Positions 24,799 to 33,270 of a stretch of 47,403 nucleotides of DNA are shown in pieces. Every line of letters begins with the position of its first letter. Within the stretch, counting starts at the first letter, position 1. The DNA lies in the NCBI GenBank assembly GCA_002494165.1, contig DLBH01000001.1:1606-49008 (forward strand), given 5' to 3'. This stretch comes from Lachnospiraceae bacterium UBA7026. GTDB taxonomy: Bacteria > Bacillota > Clostridia > Lachnospirales > Lachnospiraceae. Under the pieces are notes generated by a model, which was given only the letters and a program-made list of their open reading frames with translations, ran no database searches and was not told the origin of the DNA. The translations under genes and the position numbers were made by a program.

Positions 24799-24888
24799 GC
24801 TTCAAGGTCGGACAGATTCCCGGCTCCTGCTTCAAGGTCGGACAAATTCCTGACTCCCGCTTCAAGGTCGGACAGATTCCCGGCTTCT
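24799..24888. repeat. 30-bp tandem repeat (3 units) after the response regulator gene
   Basis: Units 24799-24828, 24829-24858 and 24859-24888 (core GCTTCAAGGTCGGACA). Differences are all transitions. On the minus strand, in the -1 frame relative to the regulator gene, the block encodes NLSDLEAG-type decapeptides with no stop from before the regulator's stop codon to the end of the array. Confidence 0.9.
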
Positions 24889-24916
24889 GCCTTATGGCTG
24901 GTCAGGTCTTTGTCTG

Positions 24917-25939
24917 TCACATGGCCGCTTTTCTTAAATCTTTGGAATAGCGGTTGAAAGAGGAGGGGGTCCTGCCTTCATACTTTTTAAAGATCTTACA
25001 GAAGTAGCCTGCCTCACTGTAACCGAGCAGGAAGGAAATGTCAGAAATATTCATCTCGCTGGTAGCCATATAATACTTGGCCATGGTAATCTTTCGAAGA
25101 TGAATATAATCTACCACGCTGATCTTATAATACTTCTTAAAGATCCGGCTCAGATAGCCGCTGCTGATTCCGGCCTGAGCCGACAGGTCAGCCAGGGCAA
25201 TCTCGTTATTCTTATTGTCTTCGATATACTGAAATACCTTGTTCATATGGGAGTATTTCATAGTGCAAAGCTGCCGGTAAACCTCTGTGACTATCTGCAT
25301 GATCCAGCAGAAACAGAGCAGGGGCTTGCTGACCTTCTTGGCATTGATCTTATATTTTTGCAGGTAATATTCCTTCTGGGCATTATCCATGCCAGGTATG
25401 ATATAGAAAAGGCTGGTGGCGAGACCCACCATCTTCTCTTTTCTGACTTCCTTACCGCATTCCCTGAAAAGATAGCTGACAACCTCCTTGGCCACATCAT
25501 AAGAGTATTTATAATTTCTCTCATCCAGGGAAGAAATTAGTTTATCGATGTTAGTATCTTCCAACTCAACAGGTTCCTCTGACTGATTGCTCTTGATGAT
25601 AGCAGCCAGCTTTTTTCTGGACAGAGGTTTAAAAAGATACTCATTGACTCCGGCCTCCATGGCATTGTGTAGGAGGGTGTAGTCCCCATAATTGGACAAG
25701 ATATAGATGGAAGCCTCTGGCAATCTGTTGCGAATCATCTTACACACAGTTATGCCGGATTCTTCATGGAGGGTCACATCGGACAGTATAACCTGGGGCC
25801 GGCAGCTACTGGCCATCTCCATGGCTTCCTTGCCACTGGTAGCCGTGCCAATAAGCCGGCAATCCTTACAGTCAGCAAGCATCTTTTCCATGGCGCTTTG
25901 ATATAATTCGTCAGCATCAGCAATTAAAACATCTACCAT
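24917..25939 (-). CDS. Response regulator with AraC-type DNA-binding domain (YesN-like)
   Basis: 340 residues: receiver domain (1-120) with acidic pair Asp8/Asp10, phospho-acceptor Asp54 (ILSDV), Ser82 and Lys104 (YLFKPLS); a poorly conserved middle; and two AraC helix-turn-helix motifs at about 240-335 (LADLSAQAGISSGYLSRIFKK and ISDISFLLGYSEAGYF). It should activate transcription when phosphorylated. The sensor gene lies 62 bases upstream in the same direction and the diol-dehydratase operon further upstream, which is its most likely target. Because the sensor lacks a phospho-accepting His, its phosphate source is unclear. Confidence 0.9.
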   Translation of the reverse strand: MVDVLIADADELYQSAMEKMLADCKDCRLIGTATSGKEAMEMASSCRPQVILSDVTLHEESGITVCKMIRNRLPEASIYILSNYGDYTLLHNAMEAGVNEYLFKPLSRKKLAAIIKSNQSEEPVELEDTNIDKLISSLDERNYKYSYDVAKEVVSYLFRECGKEVRKEKMVGLATSLFYIIPGMDNAQKEYYLQKYKINAKKVSKPLLCFCWIMQIVTEVYRQLCTMKYSHMNKVFQYIEDNKNNEIALADLSAQAGISSGYLSRIFKKYYKISVVDYIHLRKITMAKYYMATSEMNISDISFLLGYSEAGYFCKIFKKYEGRTPSSFNRYSKDLRKAAM

Positions 25940-26001
25940 AATCTATACCTTTCTACTATCTTCCAAAATAATTATCTGCTTCTCCAAATATTTTCTCTGT
26001 C

Positions 26002-27213
26002 TTAATATTTTCTCTTTTGCTGAAGAGGAATATTCAGGACGATGGTATTAGGATTTACAGTAAGACTGATCTCCTGGTTATAGAGGTACTCATACCTCTT
26101 TTTGATCGTCTCTACCTGAAATTCAGAAAATCCACTGTCTATGATCTCCGCGCCAAACCTTCCCACCGGCAGGCCTGAACTCTCCAGCTGCATGGTAATC
26201 CGGCAGCGGTTCTGGACCTGCTCCGCATCAATGTAGAGCATGGCCTCATAATTACCGGACAGGACGCCGAAATCTATGAAATGTTCCACCATGGGAAGGA
26301 GCCCCAGCACCGGAATCCGCTGCCATTCCACTTCCTTTTGGATATTAATCTGATAGTTGAGCTTGTGATTATATTGCTCTTTCAGGGTTCTCAGATAGAT
26401 ATCTATCTGATCAGCCTCCTGACTGAGAGCGATATCTTCCATTTTATTATCCACATAATAACGGAGGATCTGGGCGAAATCCGTGATCATCCTCTCCGTT
26501 TTTGAGGCATTTTCCAGAATGGCAAAATAAGATATTGTGGTGTAAAGGTTGAGCAGCAGCTGGGCGGGCAACTGGCCCCTCAGGCTCTGATACTCCATCC
26601 TGCGGATCTCCAGTTCCAGCTCTCTGTTTCTCTTTTTGATGGAATCTGAGGATACCACCTTGTTTTTCAGGCTATCCACCTGCAGGGCGACAGTTTCCTT
26701 CTCACACATCTCTCTGACCATCAGAAAGGCGATTCTGGCTATAGCTTCCACCTTTTTCCCGGAATACCTGGGAAGGGCCGAGACATCAAGGTTGCTGTAG
26801 ATCTCATCGTCATCCACGCCGGCAAGCTTATCCTCCTGGTCCACATCTGTACGGTAGACAGGTCCTCCAATCAGGGCCCCAAGATACTGCTCATTCACTA
26901 CGATAGGGATGGCCATATGGAGCAGGTTTCTGTAATGGCCGAAAATCTGGGACCGGTTGTATATGGCAGCCTTAGCTGCCTCCATGGCATTCAGGGCTCT
27001 TAGCTCCTCTAACTTGACATCACTGTCTATAAAATCCTGGAGCATAGTATTAGCACCATTATAGTCAATATAAGCGTTCCCCCGGTAGTCGATGACCTGA
27101 AAGGAAATACCTGTGACATCAGAAAGACTATTCTGAATCTCCTGGAGACGATCCCGTCCAAACAGGCCATCCAGACTGATATCCCTTTTTATATTCTGGT
27201 ATTTCTGATCCAT
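26002..27213 (-). CDS. PocR-domain sensor with degenerate LytS/YesM-type histidine kinase
   Basis: 403 residues, no membrane segment. Residues about 10-175 form a PocR-type ligand-binding domain (SLSDVTGISFQVIDYRG, IVVNEQYLGALIGGPVY), the kind of domain found in PocR, the regulator of propanediol utilisation. A linker coiled coil (about 180-212) leads into a His_kinase-type module. Where the family has QxNPHFLxN, this protein has QLPAQLLLN, so the phospho-acceptor His is Gln218. The N-box is MVEHFIDFG instead of LVENAIKHG, and no DxGxG is visible. Phosphotransfer is therefore unlikely. The ATG at 27213 has GGAGTG six bases upstream; an ATG at 27225 is the alternative. Confidence 0.85.
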   Translation of the reverse strand: MDQKYQNIKRDISLDGLFGRDRLQEIQNSLSDVTGISFQVIDYRGNAYIDYNGANTMLQDFIDSDVKLEELRALNAMEAAKAAIYNRSQIFGHYRNLLHMAIPIVVNEQYLGALIGGPVYRTDVDQEDKLAGVDDDEIYSNLDVSALPRYSGKKVEAIARIAFLMVREMCEKETVALQVDSLKNKVVSSDSIKKRNRELELEIRRMEYQSLRGQLPAQLLLNLYTTISYFAILENASKTERMITDFAQILRYYVDNKMEDIALSQEADQIDIYLRTLKEQYNHKLNYQINIQKEVEWQRIPVLGLLPMVEHFIDFGVLSGNYEAMLYIDAEQVQNRCRITMQLESSGLPVGRFGAEIIDSGFSEFQVETIKKRYEYLYNQEISLTVNPNTIVLNIPLQQKRKY

Positions 27214-27535
27214 AATACACTCCATTCTTTTGTTCTTTACTTTTATTTATTACTTATTTTATCATTTTTATGCACAATAAAAAATTCCATTTTTTGTGAG
27301 GTTTTTCATAAATTAGTGCTAATAATTGTCTTATATTGTTGTGAATTGAAAATTTATTTGTTTTACCTAAAATCTATATAAGCAATATTTTCCACTTATA
27401 TTTTTCAATTTCGAAAATTAAGTCCTATTTGGATTTACTTGCTTTATAAATGGAAATAATCGTAACTTTATCTTGTACTATTTCAGTTTTTATTAGTATT
27501 CACTATGAAAAAGCTAAAAAACACTTAACAAAATA
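27214..27535. other. AT-rich intergenic region before the sensor gene
   Basis: About 320 very AT-rich bases with several possible -10 hexamers but no convincing promoter pair. It probably holds the promoter of the sensor/regulator pair. Confidence 0.35.
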
Positions 27536-27567
27536 AAGACAGGAGAGGAAAATTCCTCTCCTGTCTT
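27536..27567 (-). terminator. Terminator of the diol-dehydratase/metK operon
   Basis: Perfect 15-pair inverted repeat AAGACAGGAGAGGAA/TTCCTCTCCTGTCTT (27536-27550 with 27553-27567). On the minus strand it is followed by TATTTTGTT. It lies 160 bases after the metK stop; the bases between hold nothing I recognise. Confidence 0.8.
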
Positions 27568-27726
27568 ATGTGGATCAAGCAAATATTTGTTTTTTAAATC
27601 ATATAATCTAATGTGAGAGTTTGTTGAGACCGATTATAGGATGGTTATGCTTGAATGACACCTTTACAAATATGCATATTCGAAAGTAGATAATATCACT
27701 TATGCAATTCAGATCAAGACAGGATT

Positions 27727-28923
27727 CTACAAGTTGATCTTGCAGATCTCCTCGGCTAGTAAAGCCGCAGTCTTCATCTGGAGCTCAGTCACCTTGTCTG
27801 TCTTCTCCCATGGAAGATTAAGCTCATCTCTTCCAAAGTGGCCATAGGCTGCAACCGGCTTATAAGTAACTTTAGTGAGAGATAAGTTACTGATAATACC
27901 AGCCACACTGAAATCGAAGACAGCTCTGACTGCTTTTTCTATAATTTTCTTAGGTAATTCCTCTGTTCCAAATGTATCGATCTTGATGGATACCGGCTGA
28001 GCAACGCCGATGGCGTAGGCAAGATTCACTTCACATTTCCTGCAGAGTCCTGCAGCCACCACATTCTTAGCAGCGTACCTGGCCATGTAGGCTGCAGATC
28101 TGTCAACCTTGGTCGGATCCTTTCCTGAGAAAGCTCCGCCGCCATGTCTGGCGATACCGCCATAAGTATCCACGATAATCTTTCTTCCTGTGAGACCCAC
28201 GTCGCCTTCCGGTCCGCCTACAACGAAACGACCAGTGGGATTGATGTAGATCTTTACGTCCGGAAGAAGAAGATCGTTCGGAATCACCGCTCTGATTACA
28301 TATTCTTCGATGTCTGCACGGAGCTGTTCTATGGCTATATCCGCATTATGCTGTGAAGATATAACCACATCACTAATTCCGACAACATCGCCATTATCAT
28401 CACAGGCTACTGTCACCTGAGACTTACCATCAGGATAAAGATAGGGAAGAATCCCTTCCTTTCTCACTCTGGTGAGCTGTTTTGTCAGCTTGTGTGCCAG
28501 GGAAATGGACAAAGGCATATATTCCTTTGTTTCATCACTGGCATAGCCAAACATCATGCCCTGATCTCCGGCGCCAATTTCGCCATTTTCCTGTACAACG
28601 CCCTGGGCGATATCGGGTGACTGGCTGACTATGTTGGTTAAAATCACACAGTCTCTGCCGTCCATACCCTTTTTCTTATCATCATATCCTATCTCCACAA
28701 GAACCTTTCTTGCCACTTCTCCGACATCGACGCTTCCGGATGAAGTAACTTCGCCTGCGATAAAAACGATTCCTTCAGAGGCCATCGTCTCCACAGCGAC
28801 GTGGGAGGCAGGATCCTGAGATAAATAGGCATCCAGGATAGCATCGGATATGATATCGCACACCTTGTCAGGATGTCCTTCTGTAACTGATTCAGAGGTA
28901 AGCAAGGTATAGTCCTTTTTCAA
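27727..28923 (-). CDS. metK: S-adenosylmethionine synthetase
   Basis: 398 residues; makes S-adenosylmethionine from methionine and ATP. Seen: [14 protein letters not shown] (ATP site), [12 protein letters not shown] and [19 protein letters not shown] (phosphate loop). The start codon is TTG (28923-28921) with a perfect AGGAGG eight bases upstream; that site overlaps the last codons of the activase gene, whose stop is four bases away. Translation of the two is therefore coupled. The position directly behind a radical-SAM activase, which consumes SAM, is unusual and may be functional. Whether the genome has a second metK cannot be known here. Confidence 0.97.
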   Translation of the reverse strand: MKKDYTLLTSESVTEGHPDKVCDIISDAILDAYLSQDPASHVAVETMASEGIVFIAGEVTSSGSVDVGEVARKVLVEIGYDDKKKGMDGRDCVILTNIVSQSPDIAQGVVQENGEIGAGDQGMMFGYASDETKEYMPLSISLAHKLTKQLTRVRKEGILPYLYPDGKSQVTVACDDNGDVVGISDVVISSQHNADIAIEQLRADIEEYVIRAVIPNDLLLPDVKIYINPTGRFVVGGPEGDVGLTGRKIIVDTYGGIARHGGGAFSGKDPTKVDRSAAYMARYAAKNVVAAGLCRKCEVNLAYAIGVAQPVSIKIDTFGTEELPKKIIEKAVRAVFDFSVAGIISNLSLTKVTYKPVAAYGHFGRDELNLPWEKTDKVTELQMKTAALLAEEICKINL

Positions 28924-28927
28924 GATG

Positions 28928-29875
28928 TTAACCTCCTATCTTACAGATTAATCCTTCTTCTTCTACAATCTCTTTGAGGACCTCCATATAATCCTTTTCA
29001 GGAGTCTTTACACCATACAGTTCATAGGGCTTGCCCAACATGCCGTACTTGTTGCTTCCCAGATCATGATAGGGAAGAAGATGCAGCTCTTCTACTCCCG
29101 GAAGACTGGTCGCGAACTTGGCAATGCCCCTGATCACATCCACATCAGCGTTAAAGCCGGGGATTACAGGAACACGGATAATCATCTGCTTTGCAAGCTC
29201 AGCAATATGATAGGCATTGGTGAGGATCCTCTCATTAGAGACACCTGTAAACTCCTTGTGAATCAGGGGATGGATGTGTTTGATATCCATCATAACAAGA
29301 TCCAGCAGGGGAACAATCTTATCGAGAACTTCAATGGATGTATATCCGGTTGTCTCGATGGCAGTTGTCCACCCAAGGCCCTTACAGGCTTCGATCAGTT
29401 CCTTTAAAAATTCATGCTGTACAAAAGCTTCTCCTCCGGAGAATGTGATGCCGCCGCCCGTCTTACGATAGATCGTAGAATCTTTATAAAGCTCTTTGAC
29501 AATATCTTCAACGGTTCTCCACGTTCCGGACTGCTCCAGAGCTCTGTGGTAGCAGACATCCACACATTTTCCACAGACGATACACTTTGTATGATCAATT
29601 TTCCCTGGAAAATTCAAATTAGAAGCGCCAGTAGGACATACGACTTCACAGTTTCCACATCCGACACAGTTCTGCGCCTTGAACATGATCACTGATTTCA
29701 GTTCCTGTGATTCGGGATTGCAGCACCATTTGCAGCGCAAAGGACACCCATTCAAGAAGACGATGGAGCGAACGCCCGGTCCGTCATTGACAGAGAATCT
29801 CTGTATATTAAAGACCAGTCCCTTTCTTCCCTCACCATCTTTCTTTTCCTCTTGCACAAACTTAAGTTTATTCAT
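28928..29875 (-). CDS. Glycyl radical enzyme activase (radical SAM)
   Basis: 315 residues. The radical-SAM cluster motif C44-PLR-C48-KW-C51 is present, followed by two ferredoxin-type [4Fe-4S] motifs ([12 protein letters not shown] and [11 protein letters not shown]), as in activases of diol dehydratases and choline lyase, and TFSGGEAF in the SAM-binding region. It would cleave SAM to a 5'-deoxyadenosyl radical and install the glycyl radical on the enzyme encoded just upstream. I chose ATG 29875 (GGAGG eight bases upstream) over 29914. metK follows after four bases. Confidence 0.95.
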   Translation of the reverse strand: MNKLKFVQEEKKDGEGRKGLVFNIQRFSVNDGPGVRSIVFLNGCPLRCKWCCNPESQELKSVIMFKAQNCVGCGNCEVVCPTGASNLNFPGKIDHTKCIVCGKCVDVCYHRALEQSGTWRTVEDIVKELYKDSTIYRKTGGGITFSGGEAFVQHEFLKELIEACKGLGWTTAIETTGYTSIEVLDKIVPLLDLVMMDIKHIHPLIHKEFTGVSNERILTNAYHIAELAKQMIIRVPVIPGFNADVDVIRGIAKFATSLPGVEELHLLPYHDLGSNKYGMLGKPYELYGVKTPEKDYMEVLKEIVEEEGLICKIGG

Positions 29876-29900
29876 AGGTACTTCCTCCGGAAAACCTCTA

Positions 29901-29946
29901 AAATGCTTCGGCATTTATAGACATCCCCCGCCCCGAAGGACGGGGG
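29901..29946 (-). promoter_or_regulatory. Two hairpins between the glycyl radical enzyme and activase genes
   Basis: In the transcript CCCCCGTCC-TTCG-GGGCGGGGG (29946-29925) is a nine-pair stem capped by the very stable UUCG loop. AAATGC-CGAA-GCATTT (29916-29901) follows immediately and ends ten bases before the activase ribosome binding site. There is no T-run, so they more likely stabilise the upstream mRNA or lower activase expression than terminate. Confidence 0.6.
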
Positions 29947-30045
29947 AATGCTGCCTACTGGGGTTAAACCGCCATCCGATTCAGCCTTGCGCTTATATAA
30001 AGTACCAGGCTCTTCTTCAGGCATAATGGCTAACTTAAGGACAGA

Positions 30046-32637
30046 TTAGAATGTCTGCTCTGTACGAGCGATGATGTCATCCTGTACTTCCTTAGCAAGT
30101 ACGGTCCAGTGTGCGGAATATCCGGCTACACGAACAACGAGGTCTTTGTAGTTCTCAGGATGATTCTGAGCGTCTACCAGAGTCTCTCTGTCGATAACGT
30201 TGAACTGTACATGCATACCCTTCTTATCGAAGTAGTTACGTACAACACCTGCGAAGTTGATCAGACCCTGATCTCCTGCTACTGCAGACGGTAAGAACTT
30301 CTGGTTGTAAAGTGTACCATTGGATACGTTCAGCTGGTCAAGCTTAGCTACGGAGTTACCTGCAGCTGTCGGGCCCTTAACGTCATGACCCTGACGTGGG
30401 GAGATACCATCAGCCAGAGGAGCATTGGAGTAACGTCCATCCGGAAGAGCCTGTACGTCTTTACCGAAGAGTACGTTAGCGGATACCGGATAACATCCTG
30501 CCTGATACTGGCCGCCACGCGGGTTTTTATATCTCTCTACTGCATGGGAGTAGATCTGTGTAGCTTTACGTGCCCAGATATCTACTTCGTCGATATCGTT
30601 ACCGAAGCAAGGTGTTGCATCGAGGATGTTACGGATTCTGTCGTACTCAGCTCTCTTAGCATCGTCACATGCCGGTGAGAAGGTCTTAACTCCGCTCATG
30701 CTGGAGGAGGATCCGTTCTCAGCTAAGATCTTGCGAACTACTTCGTTGATGATGGCTTCCATGCTGGATGCATCAACGTTGCTGGACTTGTGGCTTACAG
30801 AAGCTGCTGCTGCCTCAGGCGGAGCACTCATAACTACGAACGGTCCATCGTAGCAGCCTGCGCCGAGCTCAGCACCGAAGTTGTTCTCCATAGCCTCATA
30901 AATCTGAGCCATTGTGAGATCCTTGTCTTCGAATACATGCTTCTTGATTGCGTACATAGCATCACCAGTATCAACATTACCGAATGCCTGCGGGCCTGTG
31001 AAGTTGTAGATAGCTCCACCTTCCATAACGGTCTTGCCGCGCTTGATACAGTCATCTACCAGTGCGCTCATGAAGGGCAGCGGAGCACGCTGACGATGAG
31101 CGATATCTACACAGTTGTCAGACTCAACAAGCTTCTCAACGAAGTACTCGATCTGAGTTGTATATGCTTCAACAACATCGTCCATGGACTTCCACTCAGG
31201 CATAGGCTTGCAAACCGGGCCTAACTGCTTGCCATCACGGTTCTTTCCACCATGGATAGCGATATCAAATACCTTAGCACAGTTGAAGAATGCAGCATCA
31301 TGCCATCCCTCTGTCTTATGCGGGCACTGAGGCTCTACACAACCGATGATACAGTAGCTACGAGCATCTGCAAGGGTAAGTCCTCTGTTACAAAGAGCAG
31401 GGATAATAGCCTCGTCATTGTAGAATGCCGGAACACCCATACCTAATCTGGAAAGCTCACAGGCACGAAGCAGGAACTCGTCTGGTGTCTGGTTGTGGAT
31501 ACGTACGGAGAAGGAAGGAGCTGGCAGTCTTACGTGTGCAGCTGCGTCCATACACATATAGGATAACGGATTGGTGATGTCGAGACCTTCCTCATCCTGT
31601 CCACCTACGCCGAAGTTCTGGAATACAGCGTATCCTGCGAATGCCTGATCGGAAACGTCATCACGTGTCTTATTTACATGGTTAAGAAGTACGAAGATAC
31701 AGTCAATCAGTTCCTGAGCGAACTCTTTGTCGATCTCCTTGTCGTCTCTGAGGAATGGCCACATATAAGTGTCAAAACGTCCTGGGGAGATGGAATGTCC
31801 ATTAGCCTCGATCTGAACTAATGCCTGAACAAACCAGAAGGACTGACATGCCTCCCAGAAGTTTGTAGCCGGGCTCTCGGGAACACGATCACAGTTCTTA
31901 GCGATCATCTCTAACTCAGCTTTTCTCTTGGGATCTGAGCAGGAAGCTGCCATCTCAGCTGCCTTCTTGCTGTATCTCTTAGCAAAGTTAATTGCTGCAT
32001 TGTAGGAAATGATAACTGCCTCATGGAAGGTTCTCTTCTGCAGGTACTCAGGATCATTTCTGTCAAGATTGTTCATAGCTTCAACAACCTCAGCGATAAT
32101 GCCCTTGAAGCCCTTATTTAAAACTTTGCCGTAGTCTACACAAACATGTCCGATTCCACCAAAGTAGTAGTTACCAACCGTGAAAACGCCGCCTGCCTGG
32201 CAGTCAAGAGCTTCCTGGCTCATATAGGAGGTAGCAAGCTCGCTGGTTGTCTTACCCTTCCAGTATTTGAATACTTCGTGAAGGATATCAGCTGTCTCTT
32301 CTGTGATTACGAACGGGTCACACATACGTGTAGCCATGGTCTTGAACTCTTTCTCAACCCAGTCAAATGAGAACTCCGGGCAGAGGTTTGTGGAACGAGG
32401 CTTAACGGAAAGAGCACCTACGATAAGCTCGTTGTCACGGATAACAACAGGAAGATTGTTGAAAATCTTCTCATTAGCTTTAGCTCTTCTCATAACTGCC
32501 GGCATTCCCTCAGTCTCTTTGTAGGACTCTGTGATCAGGACTGCTCTGTACGGCTCAACTTCCGGAACAGCATTAACAACTTCTGCTTTTAAGGCTTTGA
32601 TTCTTGCGGTTGGTTCTGTAAATCCTTTTGCGATCAT
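30046..32637 (-). CDS. Glycyl radical diol dehydratase (glycerol/1,2-propanediol type) with internal insertion
   Basis: 863 residues. Active-site residues coincide with those recalled for the B12-independent glycerol dehydratase of Clostridium butyricum: His164, His281, Ser282, Cys433 and Glu435 (GCVEP) and Asp447, at identical numbers. Tyr716 and radical Gly839 (RVAGYSA) sit exactly 76 positions later than Tyr640 and Gly763. The extra 76 residues lie within about 588-660 and contain an amphipathic helix SMEAIINEVVRKILAE (625-640) between Ala/Ser-rich linkers, resembling a microcompartment encapsulation peptide. The enzyme should dehydrate 1,2-propanediol to propanal or glycerol to 3-hydroxypropanal. 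AGGAGG precedes ATG 32637. Substrate choice is unresolved; choline lyase, isethionate lyase and hydroxyproline dehydratase fit less well because His281-Ser282-Asp447 are intact. Confidence 0.85.
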   Translation of the reverse strand: MIAKGFTEPTARIKALKAEVVNAVPEVEPYRAVLITESYKETEGMPAVMRRAKANEKIFNNLPVVIRDNELIVGALSVKPRSTNLCPEFSFDWVEKEFKTMATRMCDPFVITEETADILHEVFKYWKGKTTSELATSYMSQEALDCQAGGVFTVGNYYFGGIGHVCVDYGKVLNKGFKGIIAEVVEAMNNLDRNDPEYLQKRTFHEAVIISYNAAINFAKRYSKKAAEMAASCSDPKRKAELEMIAKNCDRVPESPATNFWEACQSFWFVQALVQIEANGHSISPGRFDTYMWPFLRDDKEIDKEFAQELIDCIFVLLNHVNKTRDDVSDQAFAGYAVFQNFGVGGQDEEGLDITNPLSYMCMDAAAHVRLPAPSFSVRIHNQTPDEFLLRACELSRLGMGVPAFYNDEAIIPALCNRGLTLADARSYCIIGCVEPQCPHKTEGWHDAAFFNCAKVFDIAIHGGKNRDGKQLGPVCKPMPEWKSMDDVVEAYTTQIEYFVEKLVESDNCVDIAHRQRAPLPFMSALVDDCIKRGKTVMEGGAIYNFTGPQAFGNVDTGDAMYAIKKHVFEDKDLTMAQIYEAMENNFGAELGAGCYDGPFVVMSAPPEAAAASVSHKSSNVDASSMEAIINEVVRKILAENGSSSSMSGVKTFSPACDDAKRAEYDRIRNILDATPCFGNDIDEVDIWARKATQIYSHAVERYKNPRGGQYQAGCYPVSANVLFGKDVQALPDGRYSNAPLADGISPRQGHDVKGPTAAGNSVAKLDQLNVSNGTLYNQKFLPSAVAGDQGLINFAGVVRNYFDKKGMHVQFNVIDRETLVDAQNHPENYKDLVVRVAGYSAHWTVLAKEVQDDIIARTEQTF

Positions 32638-32661
32638 TACAATTTTCCTCCTTACTTACTG

Positions 32662-32715
32662 GCACATCAAAAAAAGACGATGTGCAAATCCTTGTTTGAG
32701 AGATGATAACTCAAA
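32662..32715 (-). promoter_or_regulatory. Leader hairpins of the diol-dehydratase mRNA
   Basis: GCACATC/GATGTGC (32662-32668 with 32679-32685) is a perfect seven-pair stem about 15 bases before the ribosome binding site. A TTTGAG/CTCAAA stem (about 32695-32715) precedes it. They may affect mRNA stability or translation. Confidence 0.45.
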
Positions 32716-32766
32716 TAATCCCATAAACCCATAAATCAACCACTTACTGAGCTTTCATCTAGATAG

Positions 32767-32772
32767 ATTATA
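32767..32772 (-). promoter_or_regulatory. -10 element of the diol-dehydratase operon
   Basis: Minus-strand TATAAT with no recognisable -35 box, as expected for an activator-dependent promoter. The transcript would start near 32760, giving a leader of about 120 bases. Confidence 0.5.
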
Positions 32773-32843
32773 CTAAAATCCCGCACCCCATATTAGGAAT
32801 ATTCAATTCAGACATTAGCAAAAAACAATTAATTCGAATCTAT

Positions 32844-32869
32844 AATTTTCGTCTTTTTTGACGAAAATT
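32844..32869. promoter_or_regulatory. Candidate operator upstream of the diol-dehydratase promoter
   Basis: Perfect inverted repeat AATTTTCGTC-6 nt-GACGAAAATT, centred about 97 bases upstream of the predicted start. The position suits an activator site; the adjacent AraC-type regulator is a candidate, although such proteins usually prefer direct repeats. Confidence 0.5.
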
Positions 32870-33270
32870 AAGGGCTTATATGAGACCTTGCCCCGACATA
32901 TTTGCCAATAACAAGGTATTATCTTTAGACCAAGGAAAAGTATTGTTGTCAATCTGCCAGGGTCTATGACAATTTTCTACCCCTCCCAGGGCCCGGTCCG
33001 GTCCCGGCTCCCCTTTTTCTGTCATCGTTGCCAGGTCAGCCGGAATCCACTTTTGTAACAGTTTTTCCTGCAAAACTTTTTTCCTTCCATCCACCCCTTC
33101 GTCAGCAAGACTTTTCCCTCTTTCTGACGTTTTCCCCGCAAAAGTTTTCTCTCCCCCAAACACCTTTTTCCCTGCAAAAGGCTTTTTTCTTACTAGAGAA
33201 AGCCCTGTCTTTCCTATATAATGGAAAACAGATTAAAGCATGATTTATGTGAATTGGGAGGTTTGTTAGA
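32870..33270. other. Intergenic region with TTTTCC-GCAAAA motifs
   Basis: About 400 bases without a supported gene, between divergent transcription units. Three copies of TTTTYCCYGCAAAA-like sequence occur near 33063, 33130 and 33169, in a C/T-rich stretch. A perfect ribosome binding site for the next gene closes the region. Confidence 0.35.

Noticed and set aside
24799..24888. CRISPR array
   Set aside because: The 30-base units are contiguous with no unique spacers, and no cas gene is nearby.
28931..29045. SAM riboswitch or T-box directly upstream of metK
   Set aside because: The bases before metK are the coding end of the activase gene, leaving no room for a leader.
24917..33270. Bacterial microcompartment shell genes around the diol dehydratase
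   Set aside because: I looked for small BMC-domain proteins, aldehyde dehydrogenase and phosphotransacylase genes in this stretch and found none; only the peptide-like insertion hints at a compartment.
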